The notes below the pieces were generated by a model. That model was not told where the DNA came from and searched no databases. It was given only the letters and a program-made list of their open reading frames with translations. 64,000 bases of DNA from contig VZSR01001685.1 of the NCBI GenBank assembly GCA_013398615.1, positions 32,155,141 to 32,219,140 on the forward strand, given 5' to 3'. The translations under genes were made by a program, and so were the position numbers. Below, in pieces: positions 13,221 through 28,200 of the stretch; positions within the stretch are counted from its first letter, which is position 1, and each line of letters starts with the position of its first letter. The stretch is from Brachypodius melanocephalos (taxonomy: Eukaryota > Chordata > Aves > Passeriformes > Pycnonotidae).

Positions 13221-16200
13221 GACTTGTATTTTATTTCCATTTAGTGTGAGATGTTTTTTCTAGTTAGGTTCTCACTTTAACACTTGTCATATACCCCACT
13301 AAAAGAAAATTCATCGCTTTCTTCCTACTTGAGTCAGGGAGAACTGCAAGTTTGACAAGTTCTATGATCCTTTGTCACAATAAAACTCCTGCAAGGCCTA
13401 GATTTTGGCCCAATAACCCGTTTCTGTACCTCATTCAGAGCTGTGAGTCATTTCCCCAACACCCTGTTTGCTCTCCAGCTTATCTTAGAGCACCTGATTT
13501 AGGAGTGCTTCTTGCAGCAGAAAACAATTCACAAATGTTTTTGCAAGTTCTCCCACAAAATGCCAGAAAAAAAAAATCATACTTGTCAACACCAGCCAAT
13601 TTCTGAGGGAAAGATGCAGCCTGATAAGTTTTCCAATGGTCAATAATGTTGAAGACCATTAAAAAGTGAATAAATAAAAGTTGAATACCAGCTCATTTAC
13701 TCACCCACAGGGTGACATGGCCCAGAACCCACTTAAAGAAACCTCACGCTGTGGCTTGTAAATGTATGAAAAGACGCTCATCTGAAGTGAAGTGGGCTGT
13801 GACAACTTCTGCTGGTTGAGCACCCGGCCAAAACTGTGTAAACCTGGCTGAGGAAGAGAGGTGGTTTTGTTCCACAGGGATTTACTGCATGGATGTTGCA
13901 CTGGAGGCATACAGCCCTGCTGGATGAGGGGGTGTCAGTCCAGCACTGACTGTCTACTGTCTGTTTAAACTAAGTACAGGCTGCTTCAAATGCCTTTTAA
14001 GTCTTCCAGATGTTGCTACCAGGATGTTTCTCATCCATGATTCTGGTACTGAGTTCATTCAACACTTTTAAGATTATACAGCTCTGAGTTACATCAGTTC
14101 ACCTCAGAAATTAAGCTAAAAAACATCCAGGGTACTAAGTCACAATACGTTTTCATCCTAAATAATTTCATTCAAACTCTCAGCAATACCAGGTCATGTC
14201 GCAGTGTTCCTGCTAACTTATGTTTTCATGATTCCACTGAGAAGTTAATGCTGACAGCTTAAAAGCCTCAAAGGGTTGATATTTATTATTTCAAAAAGCT
14301 ATCTAATCTTGTTCTTCCTGTCTGCCATTTAGATGTTGATTTTTGTGCTCTTCCAGGTGATCTGATCTCTAAATGCTTTGTCTAACACAGTCTCTAAGCT
14401 TTAATGTAACTTTATTTATTTATTTTTCACACTTTGTCCTTCCTGTGCTTCCCTCTATTATATTTCACCATATCAACTAAATGAGAACTCTGGTCATGAT
14501 TTCCCAGGATTGCTTCCTCTTTTTGCTGTAAATCCCTCTGATTTTACATCAGCTCTTTCTGTTAAAAAGCCCTTTGCTTTGAGAAGCTAGACAAGGATAT
14601 CCTGGAATTTCTTATTTCCATGATTTTTTATTAAAGTGAATTTTTCATGCATCATATTTGTTGAAAATACCACAGCACCTGGGACTAGAAGCTTATCTGG
14701 CCAACTCATGGTCTCTTCATTTCTCAGAGAAACAACTGCTGTCAACCAACCCTGCCTCAAAACAGCCCGCTCTTTATATTATCTGCTCTAAGGGCTTTAC
14801 CAGAATTATTCATTTTTATATATAATCAGAGTCACCACATACATATGAAAACTTAATTTCCTGCTACTATCTGTAGACTATTAGACTGAAAATTCAGTTT
14901 ACAAAGAAGATACAGATATTTTGAAAATAGGTTTGTTTCAGCTGTCAAATTGATATTTACATTTTTTATAAATTTGGCAACTCATTTATTGAAAGAATAC
15001 TGATTTAGGTATTTTAAGTACACCAGGAATGATTTTGCAGAGAAAAAGTAGAAAATTTAAAGAGAAAATTATTCTTTTTATTGTAATTCCTTTCTATTTT
15101 GTATTTAGATATTTAATAATGCCATAATAGAATTCAGACTTGATAAAGCTGATAGTCAATGAAATTCTGTTTTTTTCAGGCCATTTGTAGGTGATGTGGG
15201 ATTTTATATTCTTTCAGATTATTTTTCAAAGCACTTAGGAGAATATGAAAATGTTCTGTCTGTCTTGGAAGACTTAAACATTACCATACTGAAGGCAATG
15301 GATAAAACAAAGAAAGTAAGTGAAAACTGACATTTTCTTTACATTGTATTTTTTTTTGTTTGGAGTATTTCTGGTGGTTTTCTTATCTGAATTTACTAAT
15401 TCATATTTAAGTTTTTCCACATATACATGTTTGTAGCAAAATCCAGTGTATAAAGTCTTGTCAAAATGGTTGTATACAAAATCTTTTAAGTCCTGTCTGC
15501 AAGCTATTACAGTTTGGATATAGCCAAATTTCTCTTTGTGAATGGTCTGAAGAATGTTCTTTGCATCGTTGTATGAAGAGGGTTCTATGTACCCTGCCAA
15601 ACGTGGGTAAGTATCAGCACCAGCATTTGGAAAGAGACCAAATTTAAAAAAATAACGTGGTGTGTTGGAATTCTGGAAACTTAAATTTTGGAGTTTTAGT
15701 ATGTAGTAATACATGTGAGTCAAGATGGAGGGCTTTGGGCATTGTCTGAGTCCTTCTTCACCTTCTTCCTTCTTCTTCATGGGTTTGGGTTTCTGTAATT
15801 GGGTGAAAAAGGTCCACATTGCGGGCCTTGGGTGGTCGTTATTGGGTCAAAACTACAAATAATATAGATGTCTACTCATTATTGGGTAATTATCTCTTAA
15901 ATAACCTCAGAAAGAGTTACAGATACTCCATTTTACCTCATTTCTCTAACTTGCTAGTTAGATCTCAGGGCTCATGAGTCTGTAAATAAATAAAAAATAA
16001 TAAACATCCAAGTCCTAACTGGAAAACTGCGTCTCCTGTGTTTCAATCTCAGCTGCAGCAGTGATGGGATGAGAGAAAGCTCCTAGCCAAGAAGATTTCG
16101 TTTCCATTTGAGGCATTTTAAACAAAGGCAGTGGTCACAGAGCCTGCCAAGAGGAGGTGTTAGGGCTGCTGCCCACCACACACAGCAAGGGGATCTTTAC

Positions 16201-19200
16201 CTGGAGAGAGGAGAGGTTTCGCAGGGGGAGAAGGTTGGTTTCTCCACCCGCACATCTGACTGGGAATGTGGCTGTGCTGCTGGACATGCCAGGCAGCTGA
16301 TTCACCTGGCACTCAATTCATTATGATTGTACCTGCTCCTGTGTTCAGACCACATCCCAGCTGTACATCTGACCAAAAGTGCCTCAGTATATTGGGTGAT
16401 TCACTCCTCTTCCCTGGCTGAACAGTTAAATATCCTGTGCAAGGTGGAACAGCTTCAAAATGTGAGGGAAATCACAAACCAGAGAAGTGAACCCAGATCC
16501 TCCAAACCCAGCCACAGATCCACACCAGACTAGTCATCAAAACCAGAAATTCCAGCCAAAATTATTCAGTGAGATCCTGTGAGATCAAAAAACCCTGGGG
16601 TTTTTTCCGTCAATCCCTGCAGAAATCAATGTGGAGAAAGCTGTGCTTCTTTAGTGAAGCTGTTGTCTTCAGTATTTGTGTGTTTGCAGGAGTAAAGTAC
16701 TCATATATTTTACATAACCTGCCGAAATAAAAACCTAAAAGTGTAGCTTATTTATTTAGAACTTGAGCTAGGAAGCTGAATGTGTCTTCATTCATGCTGT
16801 GCATCTTCCACTGCTAATGAAGTGAATGGGCACTGACTCACTATCTTGTTGAGCTGAATGTTAAAAAGCAACAGATGGGTTCACTTGAGCTATGCATAAA
16901 TTTAAAAAACAGCCATGTTTATAAAATACTGCTGCTGAAGGGCAGGATCTCATCTCATAACAACTGGAAGTAAATAAAAAACAGCATTTAAGAATTACTT
17001 CAGAAGTTAATTACAAGGAGGAGTCCCAACAGAGTAATGAAATTATAAAATATATGTACTGGCCTGACTAGAAGTATGGATAAAAAATCTGCAATATTAA
17101 TAAGTGTCTCATCTGTCTACTTGAAGAACCCATCTAAAATATAACCAAACCACAATTTCTTTGAATTTTATTTTCTTAACTGAAGATTCAAGCCTAATGG
17201 GTTTTCTGTCTTCCAGGAATACTTCAGCTGACTATTTGTTAGAGATGGCAGAAACAGAGGAACGTTAACACTGGAAAAGCAGTTTTAGTTCTGTTTGGTA
17301 GAAACTGTGTGAACATGGTCAAAAAAGGTATCCTCAAATATTTTAAAATAGAGCTTTCTGCCAAGGATAAACTCAGCCACTACAGCTTTGTACGGAAATT
17401 AAAATTTCAATTCAAAATTTGGATTGTTTTCAACAGGAACTCAGTTCTCAGGAGACAGACAGGCCTTTATCATTACCTGATAAATCATTGGAGTGCAAAT
17501 ATTAAAATTTCTATCTTAAATAGTTCAAGTTTTACTTAAGTTTGTGGTCTAAAATCTAGGATACAGCCATCTAAAATCAGAGCTAGAGGTACAGCAAAAG
17601 TCAGTTAGCACATTGAGATAGCATAATAAATGATGTTCATCACCAGTGACACACGAAATGTGAGGCATCTCATGGCTCAAGCTGACTCCTGTTCATGCAA
17701 ACAGGTGCTCAGAAGGGTTGGTCTGGTTTTAAATGGCCATCATCATGCTTCCCAGGCAAGAATTGGGTTTCCTCTCCTAGTGCAGCATAAAACTTTGTCA
17801 CCATTCTGCCACTGCAGCCACTGAGTCCCTTGAACAGTCACTGAGTAGTAACAGCATTTACTGCTATCTTCTAAGTGATGCTCTAGTTGGAAAATTCATA
17901 TATAGAAAGGAAGTCTGGAATTGGAGATCAACACTGTGAGACCCAGCAGCACACAGTGTAGCTACAGTGGCTGAGTCAGTTTCCAAAGACCCAGAACAAT
18001 TTCCAAGGACTAAATTTTCCTATTAAAAACCAAGATTAAAGACTGCCGAGATTGAATCTCAACTCTGCTCTGCAAAGCGTGGGACTGATTACAGTCCCAG
18101 TCCTCAGAGTTGCCATGAGCTTTCCATCCCCTCTGAAAAAAAAAAAAAAAAGACTGAACAAAACTCAGCACCTCTAACTATTAGCCTCTGCTAAACTTCT
18201 ACAGTGTGTTCCACTTCTGGTGGAGAGCTCATTCTTCCTAAATATTTATTGGGGAAAGGAGCAACTTGGTGCATTATTGATTTATTGATTTTAGAATCAC
18301 ACATAAAACCACCACTCAGTCTTTCCTATAGAAAATCCCTATCAGTTAAAGTTGTCCATATTCAGTATGTACTTTGCACAAGAGGCATCTGCACGACTGA
18401 AGCCCTAGAAAAATTCTTCAGCTCCAGTTTTCAAGGAAACTCTTGAGAAGGTAAATGTGTCAGTCTTCAATGAAAAGCATGGATTGGCATGTCTGAAAAA
18501 TCTAAACCTATCACAGGGTGCAATTCTTCAGGAACAGGCTGCTTCAGCATGGGTACACTGCAGGGTCATAAGTCCTGCCAGCAAACCTGCTCCAGCATGG
18601 GCTGCTCTCCATGGGGCCACAGGTCCCACATGTGCAGGCTTCCCACAGGATCGCAGCATCCTTTGGGCGCATCCACCTGCTCTGGTGTGGGTCTCCTCCA
18701 GGGCCTGCAGCTCAATCTCTGCTCCATTGTGGACATCTATGGTCTGCAGGGGCACAGCTGCTTCACCATGGTCTGCACCAGGGTCTGCAGGGGAATTCAG
18801 CTCCCATGCCTGGGGCACGTCCTGCCCCTCCTTCTGTGCTGACCTGGATGTCCGCATAGTTCTTCCTCTCACATATTCCCACTCCTCTCTTCTCTGCCTG
18901 TAATTGGCTTCTCTACAGTAACTTGTTCTCTCATATATCTGTTATCCCAGAGGCAACACCAGCAGCCCTGAAGGGCTCAGCCTTGGCCAGTGGCAGGTCT
19001 GACTTGGAGCCGGCTGGCATTGGCTCTATCGATCATAGGGCAGCTCCTCACAAAAACATCCCTGCAGTCCCACCCCAAACCTTGCCAAACAAACTGAATA
19101 CAATATCCCACCAAGAGCAACAGGAACTCAGCTTGGCTATGGACTCCTGAATTTAAGTCAAGGTCAACAAAATTGTCCCCATTACTCCAAATGATTTCCA

Positions 19201-22200
19201 TGTGTAGATATTTTTCCCCAGCAGATTAGCAGGAGCCTTGCTCCTGCAAGGCAAATTCAGCATGATTTCTGTGTACTTTATTGCCATCTGTAGTTTGAAA
19301 GAGCTGTCTGCACAGCTTTCTTGAACTGACTTTTCTTCAGCCTTACAGTACTCTATGATCTGAAAGTGAAACCATCATCATCTGTGGCAGAAAACATTCC
19401 ATTGTGTTAGCGAGTTCAAGAATCTTTGACTCTCTTACACTGTTCTGGGGCCAAATCCCTCCTGCCAAACCAAACTAAACAGCATTTGGGAAGACAGGAA
19501 GCCCTAAGGAGTGTAAGAACCTTTCATGCTCCATTGCTTGATGGGAAGGTGGTAAGCTAAAATTACAGAGAAATAGATTTCTCCAAGAACATATTTTAGC
19601 AGGGAAAAGACTGAGTTGCATTTGCAAGCAATATACTTCAGTAAAAATCCCATCAAACCAGAACATGGTAGGGCAGCTACAGTCTTTCTATGCTGGTACT
19701 GTTTTCCCTGTGTTTTATCCTTACAGCAAAAGGAAAAACATCTGAGGACTTCTAGAGGGATTTGTGGCATTTGATATTCTCTCCTTAGGATGGACAGTCT
19801 GCATGAGTTGCTTATACTAGAGTGGTGAGGACAGGTTAATCTTTGGTGTCCTTTGGCTCTCTTGTTCCTGCCAAGTTGATATTTTCTGGATTAAAACACT
19901 ATCTGGATAGCTCTGTTCATGGCATTTCTTCATCTTCTATACAGGAAGTATTAAAAATTAAACACTCAGAAAAACTTTACAAATGCATTCTTAAGGCCAT
20001 TTTTTCTGACATCTCTTATAAAGCATATTTAGTTAAAATACTTAATTTTTTTAATTACCCACATGAACATAATACTTTCAGCAAGCTGCATTTTTATTAC
20101 ATTCTCTACCTTGCAGTCACATATAAATATAATTAAGAAACATTTTGCAATCCACAGCTCTGAAAATAAAATGCCACTGAGTAGCGATGTAGATAGTTAA
20201 ATAGACTATTTGTTTAAGGTGCTGGACATCTCAGTTCTATTTACTTGTGAATATTGAAAATTACAAACTTAGAGATTAAATAACATTTCTTCCCTAAGTA
20301 ACCAAACCGTAAGATTGTTGCTGTTTGTCAGCTATTTGCTTAGAACAAGTTTTGCTCTATCATTTTGATTTCTGATATTCCTATAGTTTATTGCAAATGC
20401 AACCATCTGCTGGTGGTGAGCTATTTTGTACTCAATAACCTAGCAAAATCTCATTTAATTACCAAAAAATCGAATTTCCTTATGAAATTAAATTGAAAAT
20501 ATAAAGGTATTCAGGGTTTTAAACAGTCATCTAAAGATATTCAAGGGATAAGATATTCTGGGATATTCAAGGATGTCCAAGATGTCTTCACAGGCCTGAC
20601 AAATAGCACACAGGACCTCTAGGAGACCCAGGGGCAGGAGGAGACCTCCTCGTGGGGCAGCAGCTGGAAACCAGGTGGGTCTTTGTAGGGCACCAACTCC
20701 AGTTTAGATACTTGCATAGCTCTGAGGTCTCTGAAAGGTTGGTTTTTGTTGTGGGTTTTTTTTTTGTTTGTTTGTTTTGTTGTTTTTTTTTGTTTTTTTT
20801 TTTTTTCCCCAGAGGAACTGTCTCTCAGAGGAAGAGAAGGTGATGCTGACCCTGATCTGGCAGTCTCTTTTATCAGTCATTCCACCCGCTTGAAGTTCAC
20901 TTTTTTGTTGGCTGAAGAGCTCCCCAGTCTCTGTCTGACTCCTGCCTTCAATTTAGTGTTGGTAGAAGTCTAATCACAGCGAGCTGGTGGCCAAGTGACA
21001 ATGCCAGGGGATTTCAGGATGGGACACACTCCCTGCTCCATGATTTCAGTGCCTGTGCAGTGCCTGTTGGCTTGAGCCTCTCCTGCCAGTCTGGTGTGGA
21101 ACTGACAATAAGTCTTGACTTATCAGCTCTTAACTTACTCAAGCAACAACTGGAATTGAGACTGTTTGCACTGCCACAATGGCAACGTGGTGAGAACTGG
21201 GGATCACTGGGAGTGACTGAATGTCCTCAGGAGAGCAGCACTGGGTGACCATGCAGTTGTTTCTTTTCCTTGCAAGTGCAGAGTGTGTTTAGCACTCGTG
21301 CTCCCTCAGACTGTGGCCTGCCTCAAAAGGGACTTAAGACCATCAAAGCTGTTAAATGCAATCCAGTCTCCAGCAAAAAAAAAAGCTTTGTATCTGAGCT
21401 GCTACTTAGATTGTATTGGTTATATTAATTAGATAGTGTATTTTAATTTCAATAGGAAATAGTGCTATAGATTCTAAGAAAAAAAACCCCTGAAACTGTT
21501 CTTTGCTAATAAAGGTGAAACTTTGATACAATGTAGCTTGACCTGATACAACATTTTATTTCAAGTGCAAATTCAATGGCTACAATGCAATAACAACCTC
21601 CTGGGTAGACTTGGGCAGGAATTTGAACAGCCAATGGAAAACATTTCTCTTTTCCACAGATTAAAGCCTGAAGGTGCTTTGGCTACAGCAGTTAATGCAC
21701 ATTTTTTCTAAGGGATGACCTCTGAGTGCACACTACTCCTGTAAATACTGGTGTATAGTTCTTTTGGAGACAAAAGCACAGCAGGCTTACATGGAAAGGA
21801 ATGGCAGACAACACAGGAAAAGAGGGATGGGACACTACAAATTTTCGTCTTTTCAGACTCTCTAAAAGTCTGATTCTTTGCTTTGGAGGGACTTTCTTCC
21901 CTCCTTTGCAGCTCTTTTATGAAAAACATCTAATGATCTATCTGTGATAGCAAAGGACCAGCCTAGGTGAACTAGCAAAATGCATTTGAGTAGTAGTTAT
22001 CAAAACTGGTTTATTTAAGACTGGTTTTCATGCAGCATTTACATACACAAAACATAAGCATTCATTTTAGGATGAAAACAATACAATTCTTCAGGATGAA
22101 GCAAGACAATTTCTTCAGCAGAGCTACAAAGCTCTTGAATAGCCTTCCAAGTATTTTGGGGGGAAAAAAACCCTAACTTCTTTTTACATGTTGCTTGCAA

Positions 22201-25200
22201 AAACATAGAAAGGGGGAGTGTGGGGCGTGCAACAGCAAGATGCTGGAGCAACACAGGAAGTCTAATTATCTGCTTCTATGAAATCATTAATTTTTCTGCT
22301 TTGCTCAAAAAAACCCAAAGCTAAGCAAAGTCAGTGCAGCCTTATTATTACTTGAAAATTTATTGAATAGTCTGAAAATAGGAGCCAGTAAAGTAAAAGA
22401 GAAGATTATAGGAGCTAAAAGAATAACAGGGCTTGAAATTTAGTTACTGATGGTGTATTTATGGTAATTATGTAAATCACTGCAATCTTGAGAGTTGATA
22501 ATCATTATAAACCAGAATACCTAGAATTTTTTTACTTGCATATTTGACTACTAGTAACAGGAGCATTTATGTAAATTTTCTCTCAAAACAAATTATCTGG
22601 GAAAAAAGATAAGCATTTGTTGACAATGGTGTTCCACAACTAACATTCTGTTTGAGCAAAAATGAAGTTTTAAATTGCTTTTTTGTTTTCACAAAAACTG
22701 TGTTAAATTGGCTGGCAGTCATTTTTCCAGGAGGTTAGAATTTATTAACATTTTTATTAACATTATTAGAATTTATTAACATTTTTCACAGAGTCTAGTC
22801 TTGTTCTCTTTGAAATTGCACTTTTTGCAAATGCACCTTTCACAGAATTAATGCAATGAATAGCTGCTGTACAAGGATAACAGGTATTGCTCAGTTTATC
22901 CTGAGTATTAATTTTCATGCACTGACTTGGAAAACAGTTCATATGTTCCTTAAGATTTATCACTAATTTTTTATGTCAATCAAAAATTATAGAATTATTA
23001 AGGTTTAGAATCATTTCAGTTGGAAAAAAATCCTTAAATTCATCAAGTCCAACCATTAACGTCCTGACAATGCCAAATCCACCACTCAACCATGTCCCCA
23101 AGTTCCACATCTACATATCTTTTAAATACCTGCAAGGATGATGACTCCACCACTTCCCTGAGAAGCCTGTTCCAGTTAGTAACTGAATTTACTGTCTCTC
23201 AACTGAAGAGAGAAAAACTGGTGATAATGCTAAATATATCACCAGTTCCACCTTGCTACAAGGCAGAGAGGACCCTAAAAATAAATGGTGTTTTTATCTG
23301 GGAACATTATTAAATTATATTTTGGAATTCTTATTTTTGTTTATTTTTAAGATTGTGACTGCTAGTGCAAGGCAAATCAAGATGAATTTAAAAAGTCGCA
23401 AGCAATTAATTCTGGGGAGTCATGCAAGGATATTCCAGAGATTCATGCCTTTTGTCTTCTGGTTCCTTATCAGTGTAATGAAAACTCTTGGGAACTCTTT
23501 TGATCTTTTTTTTTTGGTGGAAGTTTTATATCTATTGGGTCAGAAAGACACAATGCTCAAATTTTTGCCCGTAGCAGAGAAGATGTGTTTAGTCAGAAAT
23601 GAAGATAAAATTAAAACTCCCATAAATTTAATATTCATGCCTCTAAATAGAAATTACTTCACAGCAGAAAAATAAGCATTCAACTAGCCATTCTCCTCTT
23701 GATACCTATCAAAACCGCCAGTGGCTTTGATATTTTCTATGCATTGTTGTAAAATTCTCCCTGGAGCAATGGCTTTACACATTTCCCTGCTACCTGCTAA
23801 TATCAAACACAGCCAAAACAATTTCTTGTCTCTAAGCTATGTGATGCACCCAGTAGCATTTAAATAGCAGATTTTATCCATGCATGGATTTTGTGCATAC
23901 CGTTATTGCAACAACAGTTTATTACTCCTTCAGTAATCCCAGTACAGGAGAATGATAGACTGCTCTGAGAGATGCTGTTACAAATGTGTGATGATCTTCT
24001 TTCTAATCAGCCTTGGCTGCCTGTTTTATCTTATTGCTGTTGTGTCAGCACTGCAGATGGTTAGTAGAAATTATCACTGTTACAGATCCCTAGGTAGAAT
24101 TTAAACACATAATTTATGCTAAATATTATACTTGGATAAATTTGTGAAACTTGTGCCATATTCAAAGTTGAATGTAATAATTGGGCACATCCTGCCTTTG
24201 ATCACTTCTACAGTGAGGATGCTGTACAGGGTACATGTGTGTGACATCAACACATTGAGCATCACTCAATATGGCTTCTGGTGAAATTATGATTTTATTC
24301 TGATGCTATTTTGATTTCTTCCTGCAGTCTGAAGAATTAGATTTTATGGATTTCATTTCAATGAAATTATTCTGACTGATTGTATCTCCTCAATTTAAAG
24401 TTGTAACCCAGGGCATTGTCCCTCTAATTTGGCATCTAAAACTACAGGGCGGGAGACATTCCATGATAAAGGGAAATTTAAATAGATTATTCCTTACTGA
24501 GTTCTACTCAGTGATAATTGCTTTTCAGTTGACTTGAGGGTATTTTCTGTAAAGATAAGCATAAATATTTTTGTGAAATTATGTTTAATATGACATATAG
24601 ATCAGAAACAGAAAAATGCTAAGTAATATATCAGTAAGCAGTGTCCCATTCCTTCTCCATCTCAAGGAGCTGTTCTGATAAATGGAGCAGCATGGTCAAG
24701 TCACCCAGGGGAGAGGGCTGAGGCTGGCACCAGAGGCTGAGAGGATCAAGAGTTGCTGAACCTTGGTAACCCTGAGATGGGGACTGCACTAGGAGATTCC
24801 TAAACTCTGCCTCTTCTTCCTTTATAACAGGAGAACCTCTTCGGCTCTTTTTAAGATAGCCTTTAGACACTTTTAAAGACCACAGTGACCTTTTCCACAG
24901 AAAAAGCACTAATTATGTGCATTTTCAATTGTATTAAAGGAAACACAAATCTTTGCTGCTCACAAAGGTCACAGTTGCCTCTTAATGAGGAAGATGTGGA
25001 AAATTACCCTCATTCATTCACACTCAGTAAAACTAACAAGCAGGACAAGAGGTTAACACAGACTCATTTCATCTGGGCTGCCCAAACTGTGGTGCAGTGT
25101 AATGTGTATGCTAATGAACACTAACTTACAGCTAATGAAATTCTAGAAATGGGCCATTTTTCTAGTTTATGTACAGACACCATCCGTGGGTCCCATTACT

Positions 25201-28200
25201 GATTGGTGGCACGATGCACTGGCAATACAAATGCTGGGCATGCCAGTTAAGGTGGTTCTACCATAATACAAACTTAATAAATGGATGCAAAAATGTTGTA
25301 CCAGTGTGCCTTTAGTAAAATACAAAATAAGATTCTTTTTGAAGGAGATGGAGTGGTGAAATGATACTGAAGCGTGGCTACTAATTCCTCAGTGCTGAGA
25401 GCTGAGCTTGAGGTTTAAATTGAATTGTAATGGACAATCTTTTTCCCTGTGTGACTTAAATTACAATTATTTAGATCATTTATATATGCTGAATACCTTC
25501 TTCTGTGATCTTTGAAGAACTTTAGAAAGACAGGTAGTAGTTATTTTTCGCTGGGCAGGAGTTGAAGCTGCCCAGCATTGGCAGAGCTCAGAATTTCTTG
25601 ACTCGGCAATTCTTTAAAGAAAATAGTAAATAATTTGTAATTATTTGCTCAACCACGTACATTAAGAGAGTTAAGTAATTCCACATAGAATAGTTGTAAA
25701 CACTAATATTTGGGTAAAATATACATAAGGAAAGAGTCTCTGATAATTCTAGATTGCCATGGATGAGGTTAGCATCCTGCCTGCCTTTCCCACTTTTACA
25801 AAAATAGCTCTGAAATCTGATAAGGTAACTCTAAGACATATCTAAAGATCATAAGGACCTTTTCCATAGGGAAGCCTATATATATAGAAATTATGGGACA
25901 GGAATATAAGGAAAAAAAGACTAAATCCCAGTGCAATGCAATAACTTTGAGTAATTCTAATGAAAAAAATCTTTTTAACTTTCAGATGCAGGAAAGCTTT
26001 TCTAGGTGATTTTTTTTTCTGAAGGAGTTAGAAAACAGTAGCCTCAGACAGCAGCGTTACATAGCTAATGTTTATATGATAAAATAATCTATCTGTGACA
26101 GCCCACCTGAACAGTTTGTAAAATGAAACAATACTGATGTACATTTATGTTGAAATTCAGCATGCCTGTATCAGATTTACCATGAGTATCAATAGGAAGC
26201 GATATGGAGATATCTGCAACATTTACTTTCTGGATGCCCAGAATTTTAAAACACCGTTCAAAAACTTACAAGAAATGGTTAGTTCTGGGATGATTTGTCC
26301 ACTTATTTCCAAGAGCAATGGCAAAAGCTGGAAAAAATATATATAGCCTGGATTTCTACTGAAGGGTTTTAATTATCAGTCCATGCTGCACACATTCCTA
26401 CATGATCTTCTAACATGACAGAGAATCAAAATTTTTGGAAGCTAAATGATCTGTCAGGTTCACTGAAGTATTAAATCAATTACAATGGAGACAGTTTAGA
26501 AGAATAAAATAACAGCTTTCCTATTGCACAAAAAGTAAGTAATCATAAAAGGTTGCCATAAACATTATTTATAGACTGGTGTGAGTCCCTCAGGTAGACA
26601 GACAATCTCTCATGAGCATCTCTCATGATCTCATCTATTTTAAAATTGTATCAATGAAAAATTATTTGTTGGAAAGTGACTCAGCTGATTAATCTGAAGC
26701 CAGAAGAAGTAAATGTAGAAGACCACAGAGCTTCTGGCTACATAAATAACTTCTGATGATTCATGGGGGTTTAACACCACCACTGAGCTTTCTGTGGCAG
26801 AAGTCGTCCAACAAGAACAAACTTACTAACATATATCGTGAAAAGATTGAGCTCATTTGAGAGCAAAACGCTTTTAAAGTTATTATCTGACAATCTTTCA
26901 TTTTACATTTGAATTTTTAAACATCTTGTATTTGTTCTGATTGCCAACACACATATGGAAAAATTCTGAGAGAAGTCTAAAAATCAGAAAAGCATTTCAG
27001 CTGTAATTCACATTGGAAAGAACGTGGATACCTTAAAAATACCCATACGCATTGCCAAAAATGCTCAAATGGGTTCTCAGTGTGGGAGGCAATGCCATTG
27101 AAGTGACAGGTCTTCTTTAAAGCTTGGAGGTAGGGGACCATCATCTCTCTTCAGATGTGGTGACTAAAGAAATCTCTCGTTGAAGGCACCTCATATTTTA
27201 TGAAACTATTTTAGATGAAATTGTGCCCAAAGGTTTTCAAGATCAGCTGAGTGAAGGGCCAAGAAATTCATTCAGAGCTTAAGAGATGTAAACCTATTTT
27301 CTATCTCTGTTCCTGATGTGACCTCAACACAGTAAGCAGAGGCTCTAGGGGTCTGTTCTATCCTCTCTGTTGCATTTATTAATGAGAAAAAGAAAGAAAG
27401 AGGGTATTTATATTATTGTAAAGGTGACCCCCCTCACAAAGCATTATCTGCATATTAGTGCAGAACTGTAGTAATCAGTTAATCACAGAATCACATAATG
27501 GGCATGGTTGGAAGGGAACACAGTGGGTTTTTGCAGATCTGGGCTTGTCAGAAACATCAAATTTGACCCCAGCCATGGAAATATGATTTATTGGGTGAGG
27601 GAGACAACAAGCACAAAAATTGATTTCTGAAATTATCTACACAAAAAAACCATAATATTTTTTCGATATATACAATATACAGTTTTTTGATATATACAAT
27701 ATATTGGAAGTGTCATTATTCAAAGAATCTCTACAAATTGCTAAGTGCAGATGCAAACTTTTATAACAACCAAACTAGTTTAAATAGCATTTAGATGCAT
27801 TTAATGGAATTGTGAAATATCCAGATATATGGTTTCAAAAATAATTAAACAAATTAAAGGAACAAAAATCAGTCAAAGAGTGTTAAATTCAGAAGGCAGC
27901 CTCTCTCACACAGTCCTTCATCCAACTGCTAGTGGGATTTTTCAGGGGAGTATCCTAAACATGTGCCCTGTTCAAAGATTATTCCCATAATCAGTGTCTG
28001 AGACAGGCCAGTGGGCTTGAGAAACACCTTTTCACAAGAGTGGATCTGAATTAAAACATTAAGTTCAGTTCTGCAGCTGTCAATCTTATTTTGGCTTTTC
28101 CACATTTCAGAAGTAATGTGGTGCTGCCATCCATTGGAGTTAATGATGTAAAGAAAAGGGTCTTTTTGAGTAGAAACTGTGTTGTGTCACTGTGTACTTG

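Noticed and set aside
23253..23675. 140-codon plus-strand frame in an intron
   Set aside because: AT-rich hydrophobic translation that starts inside a CR1 remnant, with no family resemblance or splice phase.
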